From positions 1 through 64,000 of the forward strand of contig CAWGPP010000017.1 in NCBI GenBank assembly GCA_963824545.1: DNA of 64,000 nt, in the 5' to 3' direction. A program made the translations under genes and the position numbers. The stretch is from Bog-532 sp963824545 (lineage in GTDB: Bacteria; Actinomycetota; Actinomycetes; Streptosporangiales; Streptosporangiaceae). This document shows, in pieces, positions 34,314 to 42,174 of the stretch; position 1 is the first letter of the stretch; every line of letters starts with the position of its first letter. The notes under the pieces were generated by a model. It saw only the letters and a list, made by a program, of their open reading frames with translations. It ran no database searches and was not told the DNA's origin.

Positions 34314-34580
34314 ATGACCAGGATGTACCTGAACGACGTGCAGCAAGCGGCGCTGTTCGCATCCCGGCTTCAGCCATCTGATGCCCCGACCGGTGACGCG
34401 GTGGCTGAGGCGATCAGCCAGACCGTGCGGCAGTTCGGTGCGCGCGGCTGCGCCGCCCGGATGGCCCAGGAGTTTGGTGACCACCCGGAGATCGCCGTCG
34501 ACCGCATGCGGTGGATCCGCCAGCTGGCCGGCGGGATGCTCTTCCGCCCGGTCGCCAACAGCGTCCTCCTCGCGGCCTGA
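34314..34580 (+). CDS. Small conserved actinobacterial protein of unknown function
   Basis: An 88-residue protein starting at ATG 34314 with CAGGGAGA upstream. The sequence (YLNDVQQAALFASRLQPSD, then TVRQFGARGCAARMAQEFGDHPE and RMRWIRQL) resembles small hypothetical proteins common in Streptomyces and relatives. It is probably all-helical and possibly nucleic-acid-binding (Arg-rich middle), which is inference. A hairpin AAGGACC/GGTCCTT lies about 130 bp upstream. Confidence 0.68.
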   Translation: MTRMYLNDVQQAALFASRLQPSDAPTGDAVAEAISQTVRQFGARGCAARMAQEFGDHPEIAVDRMRWIRQLAGGMLFRPVANSVLLAA

Positions 34581-34594
34581 GCACCCCGAGCCCT

Positions 34595-35716
34595 CTAGCC
34601 TGCGGCGGCGAGGCTCTGGTCGATGTCGGCCAGGAGGTCGTCCGCCGGCTCGATGCCTACCGACAGCCGGATGAGCGACTCGGGAGCCGTTTCCGATGCC
34701 CACCGGGCGCGCCGCTCCCAGGCCGACTCCACCCCGCCGAAACTCGTGGCCGGGAGGATGATCCGCGACGCTGTGATCACGGCGTCCGTGTCGGCGGCGG
34801 TCCCGTCGACCTCGAAGGAGAGCAACGGGCCGAAGCCGCGGGGCATCTGCCGCCTCGCCACCTCCAGCGTCGCCGCCCCGGTGCCGGGATAGTGCACCGC
34901 GCGGACCCGCGGATGAGCGGCGAGACGCCGGGCGATCGCGAGGGCGCTCTCCGACTGACGCGCCACCCGCAGCGCGAGGGTCTTCAGCCCGCGCAGCGCC
35001 AGCCAGCTCTCGAACGGTCCCGGGATGCCGCCGCCCACCGACCGCCAGCCCCTGAGGTCGTTCAGCAACTCGGGATCGCGGGTCGTGACCGCACCAAGCA
35101 GGACGTCGGAATGGCCGGACGCCGCCTTGGTCAGCGAGCACAGGGAGGCGACCGCGCCCAGCTCCAGTGGTTTCTGCAGCAGGCCCGTCGCCACGGTGTT
35201 GTCCACGATCATCGGTGCGCCCGCTGCCGCGGCCAGGCGGGCCAGCTCACCCAGGTCGGCGACCCGCAACAGCGGGTTGGTCGGCGTCTCCGCCCACAGC
35301 ACCGCGGGGCCCGCGCCGAGGTGCCGCTCCACCTGGGCAAGGTCGAGCAGGTCGGCAGGCACCGGTGCGGCGCCGTGCGGGCGCAGCCAGTCGGCGAGCA
35401 TCCGCGTGTTGTAGTAGCCGTCACTGGGCAGCACGATCTGCTGCCGGCCGTTCGCCAGCGCCAGCATCAGCGCCATCGACGCCGCCTGACCTGAGGCGAA
35501 GACGACCGCCTCCGCGTCCTCCAGCACGCCGAGCGCCTGCTCGAGTGCCTCCCAGCTTGGATTCCCGTTCCGCCCGTAGGCCCGTGGCGGGTCGGGCTCG
35601 CCCCAGGAGGCGTAGACACTGGCCGGGACCAGGGGAGGGGCGGCCGGAGCACCGGGATGCCGCTGCGTCCCGGCGTGCACGATCCGCGATTCCGCCGACG
35701 GCTGCTGCTCGTTCAT
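34595..35716 (-). CDS. Cystathionine gamma-lyase / trans-sulfuration-type PLP enzyme
   Basis: A 373-residue Cys/Met-metabolism PLP enzyme. Early motifs AYGRNGNPSWEALEQALG and FASGQAASMAL bind cofactor and substrate. WAETPTNPLLRVAD and IVDNTVATGLLQ include the PLP-ring and N1 residues. The Schiff-base Lys is in SLTKAASGHSDVLLG. It should cleave cystathionine or a similar gamma-substituted amino acid. The stop of the broken DinB gene is 36 bp away on the same strand. Confidence 0.85.
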   Translation of the reverse strand: MNEQQPSAESRIVHAGTQRHPGAPAAPPLVPASVYASWGEPDPPRAYGRNGNPSWEALEQALGVLEDAEAVVFASGQAASMALMLALANGRQQIVLPSDGYYNTRMLADWLRPHGAAPVPADLLDLAQVERHLGAGPAVLWAETPTNPLLRVADLGELARLAAAAGAPMIVDNTVATGLLQKPLELGAVASLCSLTKAASGHSDVLLGAVTTRDPELLNDLRGWRSVGGGIPGPFESWLALRGLKTLALRVARQSESALAIARRLAAHPRVRAVHYPGTGAATLEVARRQMPRGFGPLLSFEVDGTAADTDAVITASRIILPATSFGGVESAWERRARWASETAPESLIRLSVGIEPADDLLADIDQSLAAAG

Positions 35717-35836
35717 GTGCCCCCATCCGGCGGGCCGGGCGGCAGGAAGGGGTCAGACCCCGACGGTGCCGTCGATTCCTTCACGCAGCAAGTCTGCATG
35801 CCCGTTGTGCCGGGCGTACTCGTGGATCAGATGGAG

Positions 35837-37168
35837 CTTGACATCCTCCCCCGCCTTAATGCGAGGGATTCCAGCTACTGGCGTACGGTGAAGGAGGCAA
35901 GCAGGTGAGGTTCGCGGTTCACGGGCCCGGCATCCCGGCAGCCTCCCCGCGCAGTCACGGCGTGCCCCGCCGCGATGTTCCGGGCCGCGTTCACGTCAGC
36001 GTGGCAGGCGTATCCGCAGGTCGTGCACACGAACCGCGCTTGACTCTCGCGCGACTTCGGGTCCACCTGCCCGCACGCCGAGCACCGCTGGCTCGTGAAC
36101 GCGGCATTGATCTTCTGCACCCGGCCGGGCGCCTTGTCCTGCAGACGGCGCACCAGCAGCCCCCATCCGGACCGCAGGATCCCCCGGTTAAGCCCGGCTT
36201 TCTGCCGGACGCTGCGGCCCGGGTCCTCCACTGTGCCTTTCGCGGACCGGGTCATGTTCCTGATGTGGAGGTCTTCGACCCTGATCAGGTCGAACCGCCG
36301 CGCGATGCCGGTGCTGGCTTTCTCCGCCCAGTCCTTGCGCCTGTCCGTCTCCCGGGCCTTCAGCCGTGCCAGGGCCCGCCGCACCCGGCCGCGGCGGCCC
36401 GAGCCGCGCCGGGCGCGGGCCAGCCTGCGCTCCAGCCGCCGCAGCCTGGCCCGCTCCCGCCGGGTCAGGCCCGGGACGTGCAGCAGCTCCCCGGTCGACA
36501 GGGTCGCAGCGACCGCCACGCCCCGGTCGATCCCGGCGACCTGCCCGTTGCCCGGTGCCGGGACCGGAGCGGGAATCGCCGCGAAGGCAACATGCCAGCG
36601 GCCCGCGCGGTCCCTCCTCACCCGGTAAGACTTCACCCCGGCAGGTACGGCGCGGGACCAGCGGAACCGGACCCAGCCCGCCTTCGGGACGCGGACCATC
36701 CCGACGTGGCGGGACAGACGGCGCACCTCGCCCGGTTTAACGGCGACGACCCGGAATCCCTCATCCCGGCCGGCCTTGCGCCACGACGGCCGCCCGGCCG
36801 GGTTCGCCGGGTCGAAGAACGCGGCCATCGCCTGGCTGAAATCCCGCAGCGCCTGCTGCTGCACCATCTGCGAGCCCGCCCGCAGCCAGTCGTGCCCGGC
36901 GCGGGCGGCGGTCAGCTGCCGGCACTGCTCCAGGTAGCCCGGCGCGCTCTTCCTGCCCGGCCGCCAGTGCGCGTGCTGCTCCACCGCGAGGTTCCACACG
37001 TACCGGGCATGGGCGCAGTGGTCCCGCAGCACCGCCTCCTGGGCGGGGCCGGGAAACAGACGATACCGGGACATGCGAACACACTATCGAATACCGCTGA
37101 CATTTCCGGGGAGGTGACCCGGCGTTCCCTCCTCGGCCTGAAGGCCGGGGTCTCCACGCCGCGATCCT
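35837..37168 (-). mobile_element. IS200/IS605-superfamily element carrying only tnpB (IS1341 type)
   Basis: The element is delimited to the base by the split dinB reading frame. The left end (near 37168) has a CGGCCTTCAGGCCG hairpin. The right end (near 35837) has a CCCTCGC/GGCGGGG stem and ends in GATGTCAAG. There is no tnpA, no inverted repeat pair and no target duplication, all as expected for this superfamily. The sequence next to the left end is GTCATC, the candidate target-adjacent motif. Confidence 0.88.
35875..37074 (-). CDS. tnpB: TnpB, RNA-guided RuvC nuclease
   Basis: A 399-residue TnpB. An N-terminal helix-turn-helix region (HCAHARYVWNLAVEQ) is followed by a wedge region. The RuvC motifs are GIDRGVAVAATL (Asp), IRVEDLHIRNM (Glu) and CHADVNAARNIAAG (Asp). 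The zinc ribbon is CSACGQ and CTTCGY. All catalytic residues are present, so it may be active. The 3' end plus the right end would form the guide RNA scaffold. Confidence 0.93.
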   Translation of the reverse strand: MSRYRLFPGPAQEAVLRDHCAHARYVWNLAVEQHAHWRPGRKSAPGYLEQCRQLTAARAGHDWLRAGSQMVQQQALRDFSQAMAAFFDPANPAGRPSWRKAGRDEGFRVVAVKPGEVRRLSRHVGMVRVPKAGWVRFRWSRAVPAGVKSYRVRRDRAGRWHVAFAAIPAPVPAPGNGQVAGIDRGVAVAATLSTGELLHVPGLTRRERARLRRLERRLARARRGSGRRGRVRRALARLKARETDRRKDWAEKASTGIARRFDLIRVEDLHIRNMTRSAKGTVEDPGRSVRQKAGLNRGILRSGWGLLVRRLQDKAPGRVQKINAAFTSQRCSACGQVDPKSRESQARFVCTTCGYACHADVNAARNIAAGHAVTARGGCRDAGPVNREPHLLASFTVRQ

Positions 37169-37628
37169 GATGACGAGCCGCAGCGAGACATCGTCACCCC
37201 AGCGGGGATCGTGCGCGGTCATGTCGAGCGAGCCCGCCGCTTCCTCGATGCGGCGCGCGTGCTCGACCTCCGCCTGCCGGGCCCCGAACGCCTCCGCCCG
37301 CGTGGCCGTGCTCGCGTCGTAGGCCACCTGGAAGTCGCCTTCGGCCGACCACACCAGCGGGATGTCCTCGCCATTGATCACGCGGCGGAACCAGGTGCGC
37401 TCCACCTCGGCCATGTGCCGGACCAGGCCGAGCAGCGACAGGGTGGAGGGTGGCATCGACGGGCGCCGCAGCTCCTCATCGGACAGGCCATCGCACTTCA
37501 TCGCCAGCGTCGCGCGGTGGTAGTCGAGGAAGGTACGGAGCATGACCCGCTCGTCGCCGGTCAGTGGCGGGTCGGGGCGCCGGGTGGTCATGGCGGCATC
37601 TCCGTCAGCGGGTCTCGGGGTTCACGGT

Positions 37629-38417
37629 TCACGGTTCGCGGGTCCGCAGCCGCAGTGCGGTCCAGCTGGCGTCCGCCACCCAGCCGCCGTCGACGGGCAG
37701 CGCGACGCCGTTGACGAATCCGCTCCGGGCCGGATCGGCGAGGAAGGCGACCGCGGCCGCGACGTCGGCCGGGGAGGCGAACCGGGCCATCGGTACCTGG
37801 CCCGTGATGTCGGCGTCGGTGTAACCGCCGCTGGCCTGATCCTCGGCGTCCATTTCGGTCTTGATCCAGCCGGGGCAGACCGCGTTCACCCGTATACCGC
37901 GGCCGCCCCACTCGGCCGCGAGCGTGGAGGTGAGGCCGATCAGGCCATGTTTCGACGCGTTGTAGGCGGCCCGGTGCGAGACGCCACGCAGGCCGGCGAT
38001 TGACGCGATGTTGACCACCGAGCCGGATCCGGCCGCCAGCATCTGCGCACCGAATTCCCGGCATAGCAGGAACGCCCCGGTCAGGTTGACGTCGAGCACC
38101 CGTCGCCACTCGCTGGCCGCGGTGTCTTGGGCTGGCCGCAGCAAAGAGATGCCCGCGTTGTTGACCAGCACATCGGCCCGCCCGAAACGGTCATGGACCC
38201 CGGACGCCAGCGCGAGCACATCCGTTTCTGAGGACACGTCGGCCCGGGACGGCCATACCGGTGCGCCCAGCGCCGTGACCTCGCTGGCCGTGGCGGCAAG
38301 GTCCCCGACGTCGGCCAGCACCAGGGCATAGTTCTCCCGCGCCAGCGTCGAGGCGATCACCCGGCCGAGCCCGCGTGCCGCTCCGGTCACCACCGCGACT
38401 CGTCCCGCTTGCTGCAT
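37629..38417 (-). CDS. Short-chain dehydrogenase/reductase
   Basis: A 262-residue classical SDR. The cofactor motif is TGAARGLG, with D in VLADVGD suggesting NAD(H) preference. NNAGISL, the catalytic Ser in VNIASIAG and Y-N-A-S-K (YNASKHGL) are intact, and the C terminus reads VDGGWVADA. The substrate is unknown. It lies 37 bp upstream of the broken dinB on the same strand. Confidence 0.9.
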   Translation of the reverse strand: MQQAGRVAVVTGAARGLGRVIASTLARENYALVLADVGDLAATASEVTALGAPVWPSRADVSSETDVLALASGVHDRFGRADVLVNNAGISLLRPAQDTAASEWRRVLDVNLTGAFLLCREFGAQMLAAGSGSVVNIASIAGLRGVSHRAAYNASKHGLIGLTSTLAAEWGGRGIRVNAVCPGWIKTEMDAEDQASGGYTDADITGQVPMARFASPADVAAAVAFLADPARSGFVNGVALPVDGGWVADASWTALRLRTREP

Positions 38418-38488
38418 GGCAGCGTTCTATCAGAGCCCCCCGGCCTCCAGCGGGGCGCGGGCGTGTGCGCGGCCGTCGCTGTGCGTGC

Positions 38489-38668
38489 CTACCAGAGGTC
38501 GCCGCCGACCAGCACGTACAGGAACGGCACGAAGGGGATCAGGCCGAAGATCGCCCACACCACCTTCTCCAGCGTGGTGAGATCGCTGCGGCCGGCCAGG
38601 TTGATCCACATGAGGATGACCGCGACCGGGTGAATGAAGCAGACCAACAGCTCCAGAAGCTTCTTCAT
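38489..38668 (-). CDS. Small two-helix membrane protein, PLDc_N-like
   Basis: A 59-residue protein from ATG 38668, which has an AAAGGGGG site. It has two hydrophobic helices (LLELLVCFIHPVAVILMWINL and the LIPFVPFLYVLV stretch) separated by a polar linker (GRSDLTTLEKVVW). This resembles the phospholipase D-nuclease N-terminal (PLDc_N) family of small membrane proteins. Its function is unknown. Confidence 0.72.
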   Translation of the reverse strand: MKKLLELLVCFIHPVAVILMWINLAGRSDLTTLEKVVWAIFGLIPFVPFLYVLVGGDLW

Positions 38669-38740
38669 GGTCCCCCTTTCTACCCCAGCGGCGGCCACCA
38701 TGGTTATGCCCGTATCTCGGGTCGCGGGGTTTTCCGGGAT

Positions 38741-38775
38741 TCAGCGGAACCTCAGGGTCTTCAGGAAACCTTCAG
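38741..38775. promoter_or_regulatory. Tandem TCAG direct repeats upstream of htrA, response-regulator-like site
   Basis: TCAG cores start at 38741, 38752, 38761 and 38772 (spacings 11, 9 and 11), in TTCAGCG, CTCAGGG, TTCAGGA and TTCAGCG contexts. Direct repeats at about one helical turn are typical of OmpR-family response regulators that control envelope-stress proteases. Confidence 0.5.
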
Positions 38776-38862
38776 CGATGTTCCAGCCTGTCACGTGCCC
38801 GCCGGCAGGTTCACTCAAGGTTCGCCGCCGAAACTGGCGGCATAGCGAAAACGAGGAGCTAG

Positions 38863-40294
38863 GTGGGCAGATCCATGAACGTCATCCAGGGTACGGCGCT
38901 ATCAGCGGGAGCAGAGGAGCCGCCCTCGAATTCCGCGCACCCCGGTACGGGCAGCCCCTACGGCTCGTACGGGGCAAGCTCTGAGCAGCCATACGGTTCG
39001 GCCGGCGGCGGCTGGTCCGGCGGGAACTGGTCCGGCGGCGGCTGGTCCGGCGGGAACTGGTCGGGCGGCGGCAGCGTGCCCCCGCCGCGGCGCCGGCGAC
39101 TGCGGCGCGGGCTGGCGTTCGGGGCCACGGGGCTCGCGGTCGCGGCGGCCGCGGTCGGTTCCTACCACGCCGTGCAGAACGGCGGGACCGGGACCAACCA
39201 CGCGACGACCAGCGCCACGACGGCCCTCAGCACCTCCCAGATCGCCTCCAGGGTGTCCCCGGGCCTGGTCGACGTGGTGTCGACCCTTGGGTACCAGAAC
39301 GCAACCGCGGCCGGCACCGGCATGGTGCTCACCTCCACGGGGGAGGTGCTGACCAACAACCACGTGATCAACGGCGCGACCTCCATCTCCGTCACCGACA
39401 TCGGGAACGGCAAGACCTACAAGGCCACCGTCGTCGGCTACGACAAGAGCAAGGACATCGCCGTCCTGCAGCTGCAGAACGCGTCCGGCCTGCAGACCGT
39501 GAACCTGGGCGACTCCTCCACGGTCACCGTGGGCCAGAACGTCGTCGCCATCGGGAACGCGGAAGGCAAGGGCGGCACCCCGTCGGTCGTCACCGGCAGC
39601 GTGACCGCGCTCAATCAGGCGATCACCGCCAGCGACGACGGCTCCAGTGACTCCGAGCAGCTCAGCGGGCTGATCGAGACGAACGCGCCGATCCAGCCCG
39701 GCGATTCGGGTGGCCCGCTGGTCAACTCGGCCGGCCAGGTCGTGGGGATCGACACCGCGGCCTCGTCCTCGAGCCAGATGACGTCCGCCCAGGCGGCTAC
39801 GCCAGGCCAGAGCCAGCAAGGCCAGAGCCAGCAGGGCCAGACCACAGCCAGCCCAGGCCTACTCCATCCCGATCGACGAGGCGGAAACCATCGCGGCGCA
39901 GATCGAGGCGGGCACATCGTCCTCGACGGTCCACATCGGCGCCACCGGGTTCCTCGGCGTCGAGGTCGGCAGCGCGAGCACGGGGACGGGCGGCTACGGC
40001 AACGGCTTTGGCGACGGCAACGGCTATGGCTACGGCGGTTATGGCGACGGCGGCAGCACCATCTCGGGCGCGACCATCGCCGGGGCGCTCTCCGGCTCCC
40101 CGGCCGCCGCGAGCGGGCTGACGGCCGGCGACGTGATCACCGCCATCGGCGGCCAGTCGGTCACCTCGTCCTCGCAGATGCAGTCGATCCTTGGCGCCTA
40201 CCACCCCGGCAACTCGGTCAGCATCAGCTGGACCGATGCCTCCGGGCAGAGCCAGACCGCCTCGGTGACGCTCGCCAGCGGCCCCGCCGCCTGA
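38863..40294 (+). pseudogene. HtrA/DegP-type S1C serine protease with PDZ domain, frameshifted
   Basis: The N-terminal half reads from GTG 38863 (GAGGAG upstream). It has a Gly/Ser/Trp repeat region, a transmembrane helix at about 83-101, and a trypsin-like protease with H167 (TNNHVIN), D198 (KSKDIAVL) and S282 (PGDSGGPL). The PDZ domain (SIPIDEAETIAAQI, TGFLGVEVGS, GLTAGDVITAIGGQSVTSSSQM) continues in a frame shifted by one base from about 39854 to the stop at 40294. The break lies in GCCAG-rich repeats at 39800-39855, consistent with one extra base. The repaired length is about 476 residues. It would act outside the membrane in envelope quality control. The TCAG repeats upstream suggest two-component regulation. 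Confidence 0.85.
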
Positions 40295-40311
40295 GGCCGG
40301 CCGCGGCACAC

Positions 40312-40347
40312 TGAAGCCCCTGCGGGTAGCGGCCCGCAGGGGCTTCA
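40312..40347. terminator. 15-bp hairpin after htrA
   Basis: TGAAGCCCCTGCGGG and its perfect complement (40333-40347) surround a 6-base loop, 18 bases past the htrA stop. A convergent gene ends at 40405. There is no T tract. Confidence 0.65.
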
Positions 40348-40404
40348 GCACGCTCAGCCGTGGGTTCCTCACCCGGCACCGTTACCCGGTGGCGGGCCCA
40401 AGCG

Positions 40405-41382
40405 TCAGCAGCGGCCGGAGTAGGCGCCGGTGACGTAGGTCGTCCACGCGCCCCAGCTGCTGCCGTCGCCGCTGATGTCGACGGCCGCCCTGGCGTTACC
40501 CAGCGGGTTGAGCGTGGCCTCCGCGCCGTGTGAGCCGTTGATCTGCCAGAGGCCGAAGTCATCGGTGGGGCTGATGGCGTTCGGGTTGCCGCCGGACTCG
40601 GCCATGGCGATCTCCGCCGCCATCACCGCCTCGCCGGGCGAGCCGCCGGCCTCCTCCCACAGCGCTTTCAGGCCACCGCAGCTGTACGTGCCGGCCGACG
40701 TCGGGGTGGCGCCGGAGACGTGCGAGACCATCGCCGGCGCGCTGACCGCGCCTGTGCCGGTGCCACTGCCCTGGGCCGCCGGGGCGGCGTGCCGTGCCCG
40801 GTAGCCGCTGGCCGGCGCGTTCGAGACGCTCGAGGTGGTAGCCGGGACCGCCGACGCGGGCAGGGTGTAGTTCGCGGGCGGGTCAGCCGGAACGTTCAGC
40901 ACCTGGCCCGGGTAGATCACGTTGGGGTCAGAGATCGTCTTGCTGTTCACGTGGTAGAGCCACTGCCAGTCACCGGACTTTCCGTACACACGGTCCGAGA
41001 TGCTGGACAGGGTGTCGCCCGCGCGCACCGCATAGTTCTGGCTGGCCTTGGCGGCGTGCGTGGCCGCGTCCAGGCGGGTGGAGGGGGCGAGCGTCGACTT
41101 CGCCATGCTGATGGCCTGCGCCGCAGAGCCCGCGCCGGCCACCGTGGCGTGCTCGGCCTTCGCGCTGGCGACCGCCGCGGCCACGGTGCCGTGCGTGGCT
41201 GCCGCCGTGGTGTGCCCGTGCGGGACGGCCATCAGCGCGCCCGCGGTCACCGCCATCGCCGGAGCGGCCTTGCCGGCCTTCTCCGCAACCTTCTCCACCT
41301 GTGACGGCGTCGCGTGCCGTCCCGACCGCATGAGCTTCATCTTGCGGCCATGCCTATGCGATGAATCCACAAAGCTCCCCAT
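40405..41382 (-). CDS. Secreted LysM protein with lysozyme-like C-terminal domain
   Basis: A 325-residue protein. It has a basic N terminus and a hydrophobic segment (about 40-56, probably a signal). A LysM module lies at about 116-163 (YAVRAGDTLSSISDRVYGKSGDWQWLY and VIYPGQVLNVP). An Ala/Ser/Thr linker is followed by a lysozyme/transglycosylase-like domain (VMAAEIAMAESGGNPNAISPTDDFGLWQING, with the catalytic-type Glu in MAESGG). It probably cleaves or remodels peptidoglycan. The start is uncertain: ATG 41382 lacks a ribosome site, and ATG 41340 is an alternative. Confidence 0.83.
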   Translation of the reverse strand: MGSFVDSSHRHGRKMKLMRSGRHATPSQVEKVAEKAGKAAPAMAVTAGALMAVPHGHTTAAATHGTVAAAVASAKAEHATVAGAGSAAQAISMAKSTLAPSTRLDAATHAAKASQNYAVRAGDTLSSISDRVYGKSGDWQWLYHVNSKTISDPNVIYPGQVLNVPADPPANYTLPASAVPATTSSVSNAPASGYRARHAAPAAQGSGTGTGAVSAPAMVSHVSGATPTSAGTYSCGGLKALWEEAGGSPGEAVMAAEIAMAESGGNPNAISPTDDFGLWQINGSHGAEATLNPLGNARAAVDISGDGSSWGAWTTYVTGAYSGRC

Positions 41383-41793
41383 CGTCGTGTTGATGCCCGC
41401 CTACTCGCTGCCCGCAAGAGCAGTGTTCGGCCCGGCTGAGCGCGATCACGTTTGTGATCATTCGCGGCGATTGTCACACCGTGCCGGTGTCCCGTGCCGC
41501 TGGAGAGCATGTCAGGGCGCGCGGGCCGCTCGCAGGCAAATTGACGAAATTCTGTAATGCTCTCGTGACCAATCGCACAGGAAACACGCGACACAGGGGC
41601 ATTCAGGAGCCATCCAGTACAGAAAGTAATCGAGACTGCGACGTAACGTGAGCATCACCGCATACGTTATGAGCGCGGAGCGCCCCCCGAACGTCTGCGA
41701 AATAATCGTCCCGTGGCTGTCGATCCACGTCGGTCCCGCGCGTCGGTGAAGTGAACGGCCCGGAAGGCGGGCCGCGTACGGAGGGAAGGCACC
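41383..41793. other. Divergent intergenic region
   Basis: About 410 bp without a gene. It contains a GATCAC-gttt-GTGATC palindrome (41444-41459) and an AT-richer pocket with TTGACGAAATTCTGTAATG (about 41540). The right end carries the GGAGGGAAGGCACC ribosome site of the DGPF gene. No riboswitch could be recognised with confidence. Confidence 0.45.
41444..41459. promoter_or_regulatory. Palindrome upstream of the LysM gene
   Basis: GATCAC-GTTT-GTGATC has perfect 6-bp arms and lies 60-75 bases upstream of the LysM gene start. The regulator is unknown. Confidence 0.4.
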
Positions 41794-42141
41794 ATGTCCC
41801 AGTATCTGATCCTGATCTACGCAGACGAGGCGCAGTGGGCGGGCGCGACCCCGGAGGAGAACGCGCAGCTCACCAAGGAGCACATGGAGTTCGGCCAGCG
41901 CCACGCGGCGGTGCTCCGCGGCGGTAACGCCCTTCAGGCCACCAGCACGGCGACCTCCGTCCGGCCCGGCCAGGACGGCGGCGCCACGGTCACGGACGGC
42001 CCGTTCGCCGAGACCAAGGAGGCCCTGGGCGGCTACTACGTCGTCGAGGCGGCCGATCTCGACCAGGCCCTCGCCGTGGCCAAGGAAGTGCCGACGCGGT
42101 TCGGCGGTGTCGAGGTCCGGCCGGTCTGGGAGGTCATGTGA
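41794..42141 (+). CDS. YciI-like DGPF-domain protein
   Basis: A 115-residue YciI/DGPF protein with the hallmark TDGPFAETKEALGGYYVVEAADLDQALA. An AGGGAAGGC site precedes ATG 41794. In actinobacteria these proteins are encoded directly upstream of ECF42 sigma factors and are thought to influence their activity. The same arrangement is seen here. Confidence 0.9.
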   Translation: MSQYLILIYADEAQWAGATPEENAQLTKEHMEFGQRHAAVLRGGNALQATSTATSVRPGQDGGATVTDGPFAETKEALGGYYVVEAADLDQALAVAKEVPTRFGGVEVRPVWEVM

Positions 42142-42174
42142 CGCCGGTTCCCGCCTGATGACGGCGAGACCATT

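Larger units (their letters stand above)
35753..37591 (-). pseudogene. DinB/DUF664 (mycothiol-transferase-type) gene split by a TnpB element
   Basis: The 5' part (37591 down to 37169, 141 codons) encodes MTTRRPDPPLTGDERVML to DDVSLRLVI, with the DinB helix-bundle His in LVRHMAEVERTWF. The 3' part (35836 down to 35753, 28 codons) encodes LHLIHEYARHNGHADLLREG and the stop. Joining ATC at 37169-37171 to CTC at 35834-35836 restores a 168-residue protein in frame, reading SLRLVILHLIHEYARH. The element between them left no target duplication. DUF664 proteins are probable mycothiol-dependent S-transferases. Confidence 0.9.

Noticed and set aside
38809..38830. PHO-box-like direct repeats GTTCACTCAAG / GTTCGCCGCCG before htrA
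   Set aside because: The 11-bp spacing fits, but only the GTTC cores are shared and htrA is not a typical phosphate-starvation gene. The TCAG array nearby is a better candidate site.
41383..41560. Possible cyclic di-AMP (ydaO-type) riboswitch upstream of the LysM/lysozyme-like gene
   Set aside because: Such genes often carry this riboswitch in actinobacteria, and a GTAGGCGGGC block is present. The rest of the conserved core could not be matched by eye, so it is not claimed. A covariance-model search of this region would decide.
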